The translations under genes were made by a program, and so were the position numbers. Positions 1-41,965 of a stretch of DNA of 64,000 nt are shown here, piece after piece (the first letter of the stretch is position 1; the number at the start of each line of letters is the position of its first letter). The notes beneath the pieces were generated by a model. That model was not told the origin of the DNA. It was given only the letters and a program-made list of their open reading frames with translations, and made no database searches. The stretch covers positions 4,357,616-4,421,615 of the forward strand of contig JABAKD010000018.1 in assembly GCA_012845835.1 (NCBI GenBank), given 5' to 3'. This DNA is from Undaria pinnatifida (Eukaryota; Sar; Phaeophyceae; Laminariales; Alariaceae).

Positions 1-365
1 GCGTGATGGCGGTTATGTTGGTTTTGATGGTGGTGTTGGCGTTGGTGGTGGTGGTGTTAGTTATAATGGTGATGCAGTTGGTGCTGTGGTGTATGTGTTG
101 GTATTGGTGGTGGTGCTGGCGACGGTACTGACTGTGGAGTGGTAGTATTGATGGTGTTGTTGGTAGTATTGGGGTTAGTGGTGGTGGTATTTGTGGCGGT
201 GGTGATGAGGTTTGCGTTGGTGCTGATGGTGTTGGTGTTGGTGGTGTTTGTGGTGTTGGTATGATTGCCGGCCCGCCCCCCCCCTCCCCTCGCTGCACCA
301 AAACGCCCTTTCGCCACAACGTCCATGTTAATCACTACCCCTCCTCTCCGGCGCCCGCGAAACAG
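1..365. other. MIOS intron, GGTGTT-rich
   Basis: GTGGTG/GGTGTT microsatellite then a C-rich run before the acceptor at 365. Long translations here are repeat artefacts. No gene is seen. Confidence 0.7.
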
Positions 366-31252
<30,887 letters not shown>

Positions 31253-31254
31253 TT

Positions 31255-31905
31255 GGTCGATGAGTTTTTGTTGATAGTTGATCGTTGATGACTGGTCGTT
31301 GATGTTGATGGTTGGCCCTTGATGATAGGTCGTTGTCGGTTTGTCGTGGAGAATTGTGAATTGGTCATCGGCCATTGGTCATTGATGGCTGACGATTGGA
31401 CGGTTGATGATTGACTAATGATCATCGGTGATCGGTCGTTGATGGTTGGTCGTTGATGGTTGGTCGTTGATCATTGATGGCTGATGATCAGATGGTTCGT
31501 GATTGAAGGTGGGTAATCGCAATCGGTGTGGAGCGAGAAGGCGTCGGTGTATGTGTCGCTTGGTCGATGGTCGATGCTCCCGCTGTACCCTTCTGCCCGT
31601 CTCACTTGTGATTGGTTGGCTGATGACTGGTCGTTGATGATAGGCCTTTGGTCGTTGGCCATTGATGACTGATGAGTAGATGGCTGGTGGCTGAAGATTG
31701 ACGGTTCGCCACCATTGATTGCTGATGATGGGGGGGTTGGTGCTTGGAGGTTGTTGGTTCGCCACTCAAAATGAGTGTGGGGTGTCGGGAGTATCGGTGT
31801 AAGTGGCGCTCGGTAGATACTCCCGCTTTGCCCTGCTTCTTGTCTCACTTGTGATTTGTTGGTTGGATGATCGGATGGTTGATGATTGGATGGTCACTCT
31901 TTTAG
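31255..31905 (+). repeat. TTGGTCGTTGATGATTGG array downstream of MIOS
   Basis: Irregular 10 to 20-bp units with TGATGATTGGTCGTTGATGG. Larger blocks of about 300 bp recur: CTCCCGCT(G/T)(T/G)(A/G)CCCT followed by a TCTCACTTGTGATT(G/T)GTTGG stretch is seen near 31590 and 31830, and a related form covers the MIOS stop at 31218-31260. Homology with the terminal exon tail suggests the final codons were themselves copied. Confidence 0.75.
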
Positions 31906-31984
31906 GGCTTGGGTATAGCGACCAAAGACGTGATGTGTGCGATATTGTCGCACATAGGGCAGATCACGATGTAGATAATCTAGA

Positions 31985-32525
31985 TCCTAACTCTTGTCCA
32001 CATGATATGTTGTGCAGGATCTGTGTGGTACAGATCTATCTGTGGGGGACACATATCCACCTGTGCAGGAACTGTGTGGCACAGATATATCTGTGCATGA
32101 TCTATGTGGCACAGCTCTATCTATGCCGGATCTGTGTGGCACATATCTATCTGTGCGGGACACAGATCTATCTGTGCAGGGTCCGTGTGGCACATATCTA
32201 ATCTGTACCAGATCTGTGTGCAGAATCTGTGTGACACAGATCTATCTGTGCAGGATCTGTGTGGCACAGATGTAATCTGTGCAGGATGTGTGTGGCACAT
32301 ATCTAATCTATGCAGGGTCTGTGTGGCAATATCTCATCTGTGTAGGATCCTTGTGGCACAGATTTATCTGTGCAGGATCTGTGTGGCACAGCTCTATCTG
32401 TGCAGGATCTATGTGGCACAGATATATCTGTACAAGATATGTGTGGGACATATCTATCTGTGCAGGATCTGTGTGGCACAGATCTGCGCAATGTCTATCT
32501 GTGTGACACAGATTCAACGCAGGAA
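31985..32525 (+). repeat. CAGATCTATCTGTGCAGGATC satellite
   Basis: About 15 units of roughly 35-40 bp: CTGTGCAGGATCTGTGTGG then CACAGATCTATCTG. Each unit is partly palindromic around AGATCT. No coding sequence. Confidence 0.95.
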
Positions 32526-32744
32526 AAATGTGCTAAATCGTTGAAAACGCTCGGCTCTCACCGTGCACACGATCTAGACCATGCAGATCATGTACAGACC
32601 AGAAGGATCTGTCTGCCGTGGAAGGCTAAATACCATGAAATGTGATGTCCTCTGTCCGGTTTTGTTGATGTTATCCACCGTCTCCACGAGTGCGCGGCAG
32701 CGCGAGGAGGATAATGACACAGGCTACGTTCAAGGAGCACCATT

Positions 32745-33200
32745 TTTGTTTTAGACTCCTTCCTCACTTTATTAATAGGAGCTCCATGCCTCAACCAAAA
32801 GGGATTCAACCTCCTACAATTTTCAGTCTAATTCCAAGCTTTTTGTCTCCATGTCGGGAGTGCGATGCGAAACGTGCTAAAATGATTGATTTGGGTAAAA
32901 CAGAAAGAGCAACCCGTCCTAACCTAAAACCGAAGGCCTAGGAATAAAAGGAGAATATTGTTTTGGAGTTCGGGAACCGAACCAAGAATCGTAAGTCTTT
33001 CGCGGTGATAAATAATTACGTGGGCGTTTCGGTTTTTTCTTTATTAATAGGAGCTCCATACCTCAACTTAATTTGGGTGAAACGGAAAGTGCAACGCCCG
33101 CTTGCTTAAACAAAGGCCTAGTGATAAGAGGAGAGTATTGTTCGAGTTCGGGAATCGAGCCAAGAACAACATGTCTTTTAGTCTGCGAGAGAGAATTACG
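32745..33200 (+). repeat. Two divergent copies of a ~240-bp repeat
   Basis: TTTATTAATAGGAGCTCCAT, CCTCAAC, AAAGGCCTAG, GGAGTTCGGGAA and CGAGCCAAGAA occur in order at 32765-32995 and 33040-33175. They flank dispersed repeat D. Confidence 0.75.
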
Positions 33201-33430
33201 TAGGCGTTTTGGTTCATATTCTGTGGTTGAAGAATTGATGTTGACTGCCCCAGCTTGGCAGTGTTGATTGATCGCGTCAGTGGCTATATATACGTAGTGG
33301 ATACAGCGCGAGACGGCACTGGCAGACTGGTAGAACACGCGGACAGACAGTGTGCTGTTGCTTGTAGCTGGCCAGCATCTGCTGGCCAGGTATTATTATT
33401 GGTGATTTCTGGTATACTCGTGATTTCTGG
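33180..33430 (+). repeat. Dispersed repeat D
   Basis: Inverse of 23745-23995: TGGTTCATATTCTGTGGTTG, GATCGCGTCAGTGGCTATA, CAGACTGGTAGAACACGCG. The + strand between 31253 and 45184 has no gene I can support. Confidence 0.75.
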
Positions 33431-33742
33431 GCCTGGGTATTCGTGGTTTTTCTTTTGCGACGTGTTCTGACGCGTGAAAATCGGAGACTCGGAGAGCGGG
33501 GAGAATAACGTATTTTTTTGCAAAATAACGGGCTAAAATTCCGACGGTTTTGGGCCTCTCCCCGGGCAAAGAGAAAGTACGTTTAGCTAAACAGTGCTAA
33601 CCTCGTACAGCAGCACGCGTCTCATGCCTTGCTAAAGACGAAAGCCAGGGTAGGGCGGGTACCCCCATCTTCTCACTGCTGGGTTTGAGCCACTCACGGG
33701 GGTGACTCTGTACTGGCCACACGGGCTAAATTGTTGTTGTTG

Positions 33743-33764
<22 letters not shown>

Positions 33765-33777
<13 letters not shown>

Positions 33778-33885
33778 CCTCCGGCGGATGGGGAAAAATG
33801 AAGCTTTAGCTCACCACACTTCCACGTGTTTTCATACGCGTCGTGTGTCGATTTAACTCAGCTGCTGTCGCAGAACTAAATTGCT
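33765..33885 (-). repeat. Family C repeat, uninterrupted
   Basis: The - strand reads CTGAGTTAAATCGACACACG, ACACGTGGAAGTGTGGTGAG, CTAAAGCTTCATTTTTCCCC, ATCCGCCGGAGGAT. No MITE is inserted at GTGAGC, so it serves as an empty site. A T run lies beside it. Confidence 0.75.
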
Positions 33886-34114
33886 TCTGACGATTCTGTC
33901 TGGGCAAAGCGTACTGCTGTATGTAGCTTTACCCGTCCGTTGCGAATCAAATCTCGCAAACTTAGAAAACAGCGTGCACGAAAGCTTGAAAGACCGCAAA
34001 AGAACGGAGGGGCCGGGGCGCTCGCGCGAGTGACCCCAATGAGCCACTCTGCAATGATAAGGCCCCCAACAGTGAACCTTCCCCCCCCTGACGTAGCTTC
34101 GCGCTTGATGCAAG

Positions 34115-34235
34115 CAATGTCTGCCTGATTGGTGAAAGCCCGACGTGCTCCGTCCCGGCAGAGTAGGGATGCGAGGGTATATGGTCATACGACTACGGCC
34201 ATGAACAAATTGAGCACCTCCCCCCCCCCCCTCGG
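34115..34235 (+). mobile_element. C-tailed SINE-like element
   Basis: TTGGTGAAAGCCCGACGTGC, GGGATGCGAGGG, ATGGTCATACGACTACGGCC, then AACAAATTGAGCACCTCCCCC. The end nearly equals the LINE end AACAAATGAG. Confidence 0.7.
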
Positions 34236-34424
34236 TAGCCTTGCTCGCAGGTTGTTGTAATGTTGCGATTCGGAAACGCAATGCTACGGTTCGGAAACGG
34301 CTCGCATCACCCCGCGTAATAATAGCAAAACAGCCCACGTTCGATGTTGAACAAGTTCAACCGCTGAGCTGTATTCCTCGCGTTTTATACTAATCTGTTT
34401 TCCCGACGATTTTGGGTTATATAA

Positions 34425-34665
34425 TAACCCATTTCCAACTGGAAATTCGTTTTGGGGGTGAAATTACTTGGGATTAGTGTAGGGAGGGGTTCGGGGGTTC
34501 TCTTAAGGGTTAAGGAGCCCCATCACCCGGAAAAAAAATTGCCAAAACTGCTACGGCTGTCGCAACATCCGTAGCATGCGTCAAAGTCTTCCCTAGAGCC
34601 CCAAAGCCCCTCCCTATACTAAATCCAAGTAGTTTTGCTCCCGAAAACGGGTTTCCAGATGAAAA
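34425..34665. repeat. Two TTAA-type MITE copies in opposite directions
   Basis: About 34415-34520 reads CCATTTCCAACTGGAAATTCG to AAGGGTTAAGG; about 34590-34665 reads the reverse, AGAGCCCCAAAGCCCCTCCC to GGGTTTCCAG. The interval holds GATAGAGGT-family remnants. Confidence 0.65.
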
Positions 34666-34689
34666 AGCGTTATTATGAGGGTTGAAGGT

Positions 34690-34925
34690 TGGATGGTTGA
34701 TGGCTTTGGTCCATGGTAAATTGGCGATTGATGACTGACGATTGGTGGTTTTTTCTTCTTGGTGGTAGTCTGCTTCGGGATGGTTTCTGGTTTGCTGATT
34801 TTCTGACTTTCTGATTTTCCGATTTCCTGACTTCCTGGTTTTCCGATCTTCTGATTTTCTGACTTGCTGATTTCCTGATTTTCTGGTGTTCTGATTTTCT
34901 GATTTCTGATTTTCGGATGTGCATA
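34690..34925 (+). repeat. TGATTTTCTGAC-type repeat
   Basis: Short units TGATTTTCTGATTTCC and CTGACTTGCTGATTTCC in a row. The segment up to 35110 translates on the - strand as a Lys/Arg-rich stretch that I do not accept as a gene. Confidence 0.85.
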
Positions 34926-35219
34926 TATATATATATATCTAACTGCCGGTCTCCAAGTTCTGGTCTCATTTTGGTGCGTGCATTTTTGTTTTGATCTGTT
35001 TTTTCTTTTTGCTTGGAGCGCCTGTTCTTTTTTGGCATCTAATTGAGCGCCGTCGACAGCGTTCTTTTCTCTCCTTCTCCTGTCTCCAACCAGCATTGCC
35101 TCCATTTTACACCTACTACTTCGAAGTATAGTAGTAGTGGTTGCTTTAGAGGAGGGAAAGTATTTGGTGAACGCAGCTAGCTTTCTTTTTGGTCAATTTG
35201 ATGTTTCCGATCGGTGAAT

Positions 35220-35830
35220 CGGTTACTCGGCCACGGGTGGGTGGGTGGGTGGATTGGGGGGGAGGGGGGGTTATTTACTCGAGTATGTGAGTAGGTGGGC
35301 ATGGGCGGGTGGGTGGGTGGATGGATAGATAAATGGTCGCACAGATTGGGGTGGGAGAGTGTGTGGGTGGGATGGTCGGTTTCTTGGGTGGGGTGGGTCA
35401 GCTACTCGGGGTCGGTGGGTAGTATAGGTAGGTAGGTACGTAGGCATGATTGGTAGGTCAGCTATCCGGGTGTGCGGCTCCGTGGGCATATATGGTCGTC
35501 TCTGGACTTTCTGTCTTAGTTTTTTACTTTTTGTTATTGGGTGAGCGGGTGGATGGGTGAGCTGGTGTGTGTGTTTTCTTTTCTTTTGGTTTTGCCTTTC
35601 TCGCGTGTGTCCTTTCCTTTTTGCATGCCGGTGGAGATCGCTGGGTGATCAGCCGAAACGTATTTTCTCTCGCTTGAGTGGGGTGGGGGTTGGGTTGGTT
35701 TGGGGTGTGTGTGGAGGGGGTGGATGGGTGGGTTGGCGAGTATGGTTATTTCTATGCCTTTTGTCTGTCTACCTTTCTTTGTCCTCTTCCCTTCCACCTT
35801 GCGTACGGGTGGAGGTCGCTGGGGGCGACT
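35220..35830 (+). repeat. GGGTGGGTGG-rich low-complexity region
   Basis: GGTGGGTGGATTGG, GTAGGTAGG and similar short repeats, with a duplicated TGGAGATCGCTGGGTGATCAG / TGGAGGTCGCTGGGGGCGAC block. No gene is seen between 35110 and 36350. Confidence 0.7.
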
Positions 35831-37761
35831 AAACTACTCTGTAACTTAGCTTACTTAAGTTGCCTCAAAATCGGGCCAGGACATTCTTTTATTTACAATA
35901 ATAGTAGTAGCAGTCGTAGTAGGACAACCGTACTTTTGAGGTACCGTGATGGTGCGGTATCCTTTTTGTGCGGGGGTTGAGTTTGGTGCGGTGACAATCG
36001 CTCGTCACGACCTCTTCCCGAAGAGACCTCTTCCTAAAGAGTATGACACTATCCTGGAATCGTGCGGGGTCCCTCTTTGGTGCGGTAGTATTGGTATTCG
36101 CCATCTGGCAAAGCACCGAACTAATGAGAGACCGCGTTTATACTGTATGAGGTTTCTCTTGCAACCCAAGGCTTGCTCTTTCGAACATAGGGGAGCCAAA
36201 TCTCTCGATGGACTAGCGACATCAAGCACGTCATGTCCTGTGCCGCAGGTCCGCGCATTTTTTTTCATTATTGGGACGCGTGAAGGCTCTACACGAAGAA
36301 CGAACAAAAACACCAACATAAATGCATCTGGTTGACTGTGCGTCGACGGGTGGTGTTATACAATTATCATAAAAATGCTAAACGTGGTTGGTGCGGGTGG
36401 TGCGTGATACTTGCCAGAATGGTGTCGACTCGTGTTTGAAAACTTTTCGTTTATCGGATTTTTATGGACCCGTGATCTTGGGTAGACCGAAACCTATGCT
36501 GATCCGCCGTGCTTGATATTTTTGTTCAACATTCATTAGATTCACGACGCCAGGATGGACCAAAAAAAGGTATGCCAATCTGTGACACAAACAAAAGGTA
36601 CTCGGAGACGGCACTCTGATCGCTGGACAGACGCCGTCAAGAAAAGGGCCTTGCCAAACAGCCTTGACGGGGGACGGGCGCCTACATAGTAGCCAACTTG
36701 TTAAAGATAAGCAAATCAGGGGTTTCTACACATATTTACTAGAGGCTTTTTATACCAGGGGGATAGGGGACAATCCGTCCCTAGACGGATTCATGTAAAA
36801 TAATGCCTTGGCAGTTGACAGCATTGACTGACTGACCGCTTGGCGGCCCCATGTCTCCTGGCGTCTTTGGTGACATCGATCGGTCGACGTGTTGGCTATG
36901 AGGTAATGTGATATCTCGACTGCAGACATAATATATATGCTACGACCTCTATCGTAGCACCCTATTTTTTTGGATTTTTTCGTTTCTAGATGACGACTTT
37001 TTTTTTTCCTTGACCCAAAATCGTCGGAAATTTTTCGCTTTTTTGTTTTCTATACTTTTGTTGTACGTATACCTAGGCCATGGGGTTGTTCATGGCGCAT
37101 GCTACGATGATAATAGAGGTGCATTACTTTTTTTTCTGAGGCGTTCCACTCACATTCGGAGCTTAAGACCTCTCCCGAAAACCGATTTTGGAGGAAAAAA
37201 AAAACTGCTCACGGGATAAAAATCCCATGGCCTTAGGTACACAACGAGAATCATGCAAAAAAAAATGGCCTATTTCCGACGATTTTGGGTTAAGGAGCCC
37301 CGTCATTCAGAAAAAGATTCAGACGAAAAGTGCTACCTCTATCGTAGCACGCGTCGTTTTCTTTCTCATCTCGGTTAGCACTTTCCTTGTATTACCAAAT
37401 CAGTTTTGGGGTGAGGTATACACTTGTAGGGCAACCCGATAATAACACAATCCCGATGGCCGAGCTTCGTAGGCGCGTTTCGTGTTTGACGAAATCATCA
37501 ACGTCTAAAATAAAAAAAATACGAATTATCACACTCAGGCCGAGAGCCTCAGTAAACAAGAAAAATAATGGTTGCTTGCGCCTCTACGGTAGCACATGTG
37601 TGTGCGTCTTACCAAGAAGAGCTGCTACAGATTATTGTTAACATGAAAAATGGTAGACGTACGCTACCAATAGTACGGTACAGGTGCAACAGCATTTGGT
37701 GTTCCGGGGCTCTTAACCTGAGGAGCGCTATACCCCTATTTCTGAGGCAAAAACTGATTTA

Positions 37762-38023
37762 GACGCGTGCTACGATAGAGGTAAAGCTTTTCGTCTGGAA
37801 TGGTTTCTGAGTGACGCGGCTCCTTAACCCAAAACCGTCGGAAATCCGTTCTTTTTCCGCAATGACGTTTGTATGTGTACCTAGGCCATGGGATTTTTTA
37901 TCCGGTGACCAGTTTCATTTTTCTCCAATAAACCAGTTTTGGCCTTAGAGAGGTGAGGTCTCAAGCCCCGAAAGTGAGTGGAACCCCAGAAAAAAAGTGG
38001 TGCACCTCTATCGTAGCATGCGC
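37762..38023 (+). mobile_element. GATAGAGGT-family MITE
   Basis: Terminal inverted repeats GACGCGTGCTACGATAGAGG and the complement of CCTCTATCGTAGCATGCGCC; internal blocks CCAAAACCGTCGGAAAT, TGTACCTAGGCCATGGGATT. About 262 bp with no coding capacity. Further copies are at 38621 and 40369, and broken ones between 36935 and 37370. Confidence 0.85.
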
Positions 38024-38620
38024 CTTTGTTATAGAGAAAATGAAAACTGCAACCCGACGAACAACCTCGTGTCTCAAGGTGAAAAATGAAAACACACGAA
38101 AACAATGTGACCCGATGACATCCAGCGCGATGTTGGGTTAAAATTTAAGGAAGCCCCCAAAAACCCAGATTTTTTCCGCGCCAAAAAGTGCTTACAACGT
38201 ATACCTCTGTAGTAGCAGGGGCGTCAGTGTAGAGCACCAGTCTTCGACGCATATGTAGCCAACAAACAGCGGCCATTTTTATATCACCCACAGTCAAAAC
38301 GACATCACATCTTGGCGGTGGGTATCGGGTTACTTGGTGGTGGGTATGGGGTTGTACGGAATTCGTCGTGAGGACACAAATACTACAATCAATGTGCCTG
38401 GCCGGTTGTTGGCTGAAGCCAGCCAGCCGCCCGTTTTCATCCGCGTATAGAAGTACTGCTGCATCGCCAATAAACTTCCATTGGGCTGCTTTTCCGTAAG
38501 TGTGTACAGATGTAAATGTTGGATGTGTTTAAAACGTTGGATGGCATATTATCATATTTTAGCATCAAACCGGTGGCTGGAGGCCCTGTTCATGAGGTAA
38601 ACCCAGGCAATATAGTCTTC

Positions 38621-38866
38621 GACGCGTGGTACGTTAGAGGTAGCACTTTTCGTCTGAAATGGTTTCTGAATGACGGGGCTCCTCAACCCAAAATCGTCGG
38701 AATTACGACATTCCCCCCCACCTGATTCTCGTTGTGTACCCAGGCCATGGGATTGCTCATCCGGTAGTAGCTATATTTTTCTCTGAATCAGTTTTCGGAG
38801 AGGTCTTAAGAACCCAAATCGAGGAACCTCAGAAAAAATTGGTGCACCTCTATCGTAGCACGCGTC
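38621..38866 (+). mobile_element. GATAGAGGT-family MITE
   Basis: GACGCGTGGTACGTTAGAGG at the left and the matching inverse GTGCACCTCTATCGTAGCAC then GCGTC at the right. The interior is collinear with the copy at 37762. Confidence 0.85.
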
Positions 38867-39226
38867 CCTCCCTTAGTCCACATTGGTTACGTGCATTAAT
38901 TTCTGTACCTCTGTACGCATTTTAGGTGTATTGTACCTGGCATTATGTTACCCCTCGACCTCTAACAATAACAATATCATCTACTACTGAAGCAGCAAAA
39001 ACAACCCCGATGACAACACAAAACATTCCCCTTTTCATGAAAAAATATACTGCTGTACGAGTACACTCTGATTTTTCCCGTTCTTGTGACTTCCACCGCC
39101 AAAGTAACCCTGCAACCAAGCGACCAACCAGGCGAACAGCCAATCCGTGACTCTGCCCCGGTTGAGCAACTTATAACCCGGAGAAACCGCCGGTTCGTGC
39201 TTTAGCACACCTTTTCGACACTGTAA

Positions 39227-39763
39227 ATGCCCAACGCAGCGCAGGGCAACGCGGCGCCGCTTGCCTTCGCCCGTTGCTCGTTCTCTGTCTCGAGTCTCTC
39301 CCTCATCTCCTCTGCCGCGACCACGACAGAAAATTCATTGAGAACAAAATCGTATCCAGACAGCAACCAATTGGAAGCAGGACGTTGTCCGTTTTGCCTA
39401 TCGCGAGCGCCATCTCTCTCGTCCTTCTCTTGCCTCCTTTCCTCCTTTGCCGTCCGTGCCCACACAACAGCAAAAACCCACACTCATCAGAAAACTCCCA
39501 CCAGCCCAACAACCACAACCGAGCTAGATCTACCCCCCCCGCCCGCCCTCTCCCATCGACCAACGCCAACCCCCCCCCTGTTGCCTCTATCCGCAACGCG
39601 CGCGCGCTGGGCACTACAGCAGACGGAGGAGAAAAAAGACCAGGGGTTTTCATGGGTCATATTCCGACTAGCGGGTCGGGCAAGGAAGTTTCTTGCAGGT
39701 CGGGTCGCGTCGAGCCGGGACGTGTTTGAAATGTCACGGGTCGGGTCAGGTGACTGCTCGTGA
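39227..39763 (+). CDS. Uncertain ORF, 178 codons, Ser/Thr/Pro-rich
   Basis: An open frame starting MPNAAQGNAAPLAFARCSFS runs through Ser/Thr- and Pro-rich sequence and enters the GGGTCGGGTC-family element at its 3' end. I recognise no domain, it has no convincing splice partner, and the other strand is also open. Chance is a serious alternative. Confidence 0.15.
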   Translation: MPNAAQGNAAPLAFARCSFSVSSLSLISSAATTTENSLRTKSYPDSNQLEAGRCPFCLSRAPSLSSFSCLLSSFAVRAHTTAKTHTHQKTPTSPTTTTELDLPPPPALSHRPTPTPPLLPLSATRARWALQQTEEKKDQGFSWVIFRLAGRARKFLAGRVASSRDVFEMSRVGSGDCS

Positions 39764-39834
39764 GTCGGGTCGGGTCGGGTCATCATGACCAGTCAGACCC
39801 GACCCGACCCGACTCACGAGCAGTCACCTGACCC
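39745..39834. repeat. Long perfect-looking hairpin
   Basis: Arms beginning GGTCAGGTGACTGCTCGTGA and ending in the exact complement, about 37 bp each, with a loop of about 14 nt (ATCATGACCAGTCA). Arms are made of GGGTC units, and the element family continues upstream to about 39650. Confidence 0.85.
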
Positions 39835-40368
39835 GTATAAACCCCTAGAAAAGGCGATCGAAACACTCGCAAGAGGCTGCAACTTTAGCGCTACGAAAAA
39901 AGCCATATCAACGCCTTGTCCCGGCTTATTATCTCAAATAAACATGCTCTTGTTCAAAAGAGGCCGTAGGACACTTTACACTTATATTTGATAGCGCCTT
40001 GGCACAAAGCTCTACCCAAGAGCCAACTTACTGCCGCGACGCAGGCGAGGGGGGTCAACTCAACTTGCTGCTCTGACCGACAAGGCTACGTAGGGCAATA
40101 AGCCATCACATATTAGCGCTTTGCACGAGATTGTCTGATCTCAACGTGCAGTTCTGTTGCTCGCGGTTCAAACGGCTGGGACAATCACCGTGTATCTATC
40201 AGCGCCTTGTGCGAGCTAAATCCTTGAACCGCTGCAACAAGCATGCATCCATGACCAATTCCAATTAACTTGTCCCCAGCGAGGGGGCAGTTCCAATTGG
40301 GAAACTTTACCCAACGATAACGAACAGCAACCGTAGCCACATTGGAGCCGGGCAACGGTAACCGTACA

Positions 40369-40612
40369 GACGCGTGCTACGTACGATAGAGGTAAACATT
40401 TTCGTCTGAAACGGTTTCTGAATGACGGGGCTCCTTAACCCAAAATCGTCGGAAATCGCGCCTTTTTTTTTGGCATGATTTTCGTCGTGTACCTAGGTCA
40501 TGGGATTTCGTCCGGCAGCAATTTTATTTTTCTCCAAATCGTTGTTTGGGAGAGGTCTTAAGCTCCCAAATTGAGAAACTTGAGAAAAGGTGCACTGCTA
40601 TCGTATCACGCT
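40369..40612 (+). mobile_element. GATAGAGGT-family MITE
   Basis: Left end GACGCGTGCTACGTACGATA (a 4-bp GTAC insertion in the terminal repeat), right end GTGCACTGCTATCGTATCAC. The interior matches the other copies. It ends beside the stray MIOS exon 17 copy. Confidence 0.85.
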
Positions 40613-40645
40613 TCTACACCCCCCCGTCCACCCCCCCCCCCCCCC

Positions 40646-40770
40646 CAGAGGAGCAACGGCTCGAAGCGGCGGCAGCATCCGCAGCGCAAGCTCAGCGCAA
40701 AAATGTCCCAGCTCTATTCTTCTGGCTCTGATGTCGACCCTACATCTACACTGCTGCCGGTGCCATTCGG
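40646..40770 (+). pseudogene. Stray partial copy of MIOS exon 17
   Basis: GAGGAGCAACG, CGAAGCGGC, CAGCGC, TCTTCTGGCTCTGATGTCGA align in order with 27077-27160 (SSSSEIDPTT against SSGSDVDPTS). A C-rich tract ending CCAG precedes it as in the real exon. It lies 13.6 kb from the true exon and beyond the gene's stop, so it is a dispersed duplicate with no coding role that I can see. Confidence 0.75.
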
Positions 40771-40984
40771 GGGTCGGGGGGGGGGGGGGTCTTGTCGGCA
40801 GGCAGACATGTAGCCAGAGAAAGAGTTGGGGCGGGTCTGATAAAAAAGGAACCGATTTGGTAGGCGGAGTCGGAGTCGCGTGGAGAGAGGAGGTCCGCCG
40901 TTCAAGACACTTCCCCTCTACTCAACCCTGATACAACTAGCCAAGGTTGATTTCCGTCAAACCCTACCTCCCCCCTCCCTCAAA

Positions 40985-41390
40985 GTGCAAACCCGACGCG
41001 CTCTGTCCCGGCATCGTCCCTCAAAGTGCAAGCCCGACGCGCTCCGTCTCGGCATCGTAGGGATGCGAGGGTCTACGGTCATACGACTAAAGTTAAGCAT
41101 GAAATGAGTTTACCCCCCCCCTGCCTCTGAGTTGCCTTCCTGGCTAATACCAAGGAGTACAAAAACCAAGGAATTTTACGTCCGGGCACTTTGTCAGAAC
41201 TACTGCTCATTCCTCCCTCCCCCCTCAACCCGTTCACGGCGTATCGCGCTTTGTGCAAGCAATGCCTGCCTGTTTGATGCAAACCCGACGTGCTCCGCCC
41301 CGACATTGAATGGATGCGAGGGTCTATACTATTAAGACTTTGGCCATATGCCTGGTATGAGTACACCCTCCCCCCCCCCCCCGCTCCCTC
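40985..41390 (+). mobile_element. Three C-tailed SINE-like copies or pieces
   Basis: CCCGACGCGCTCTGTCCCGG (40993), CCCGACGCGCTCCGTCTCGG to AAGCATGAAATGAGTTTACC plus C run (41034-41118), and CCCGACGTGCTCCGCCCCGA to ATGAGTACACCCTCC plus C run (41285-41385). Confidence 0.75.
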
Positions 41391-41699
41391 GCTTTCCTCT
41401 CTTTCCTTCCTGGTCATTAAGACGAAGTAAACAAAACCTGGGAATTTTACGTCCGCACAGTTTGTTAGAACTATTGCTCGCCCTCCCTCCCCCTCCTAAA
41501 CCCTCGCCCCCCCCCCACCCCCGCTGCCATACAAAAGGCGAGGCGTACGTACCCGTCCGGCCTCGCGCGGCAAACCGCGGTGCCAACGGCACTGCACGGC
41601 AAAATAAAGTAAAGACATAATAAATGTTGCCATAGAGAAATAAGGGAGCTCCCGCAATAAAGGTTTTGCTAAAGAGAAGGGGGGGAGGGCACCTATACG

Positions 41700-41965
41700 A
41701 AAGCTGTCACACCTCGGACAGACCATGATCTAGATCATCTACAGATCATCCACAGATAATCTACGGCAGATGATCTAGATAATCTCCAGTACATCCAGTA
41801 GCTGCCATTATGAGATGTTGTCCTCTCGATCTTGAATTGTATCTGTAGAGTGCAGAGCCATCCCATAATAGGAAACACGCGCTAGATCATAAAGATCGTG
41901 CGCCCCCTACCGGGCAACGTGGGCTAGACCATACAGATCTTCTCTGAAAGATCTAGACCATCAGG
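41700..41965 (+). repeat. GATCTAGAT-type element
   Basis: CACCTCGGACAGACCATGAT, CTAGATCATCTACAGATC and AGACCATACAGATCTTCTC recur in the same order at 14637-14700 (part), 16310-16510 and 50590-50830. It looks like a dispersed element whose core has expanded into the 14.9-kb satellite. Confidence 0.65.

Noticed and set aside
34614..35105. Lys/Arg-rich - strand ORF
   Set aside because: Half is a TGATTTTC repeat; no splice sites or domain support it.
35946..36335. 129-codon ORF and its antisense
   Set aside because: Both strands are open, TTTGGTGCGGT is repeated within it, and no family is recognised.
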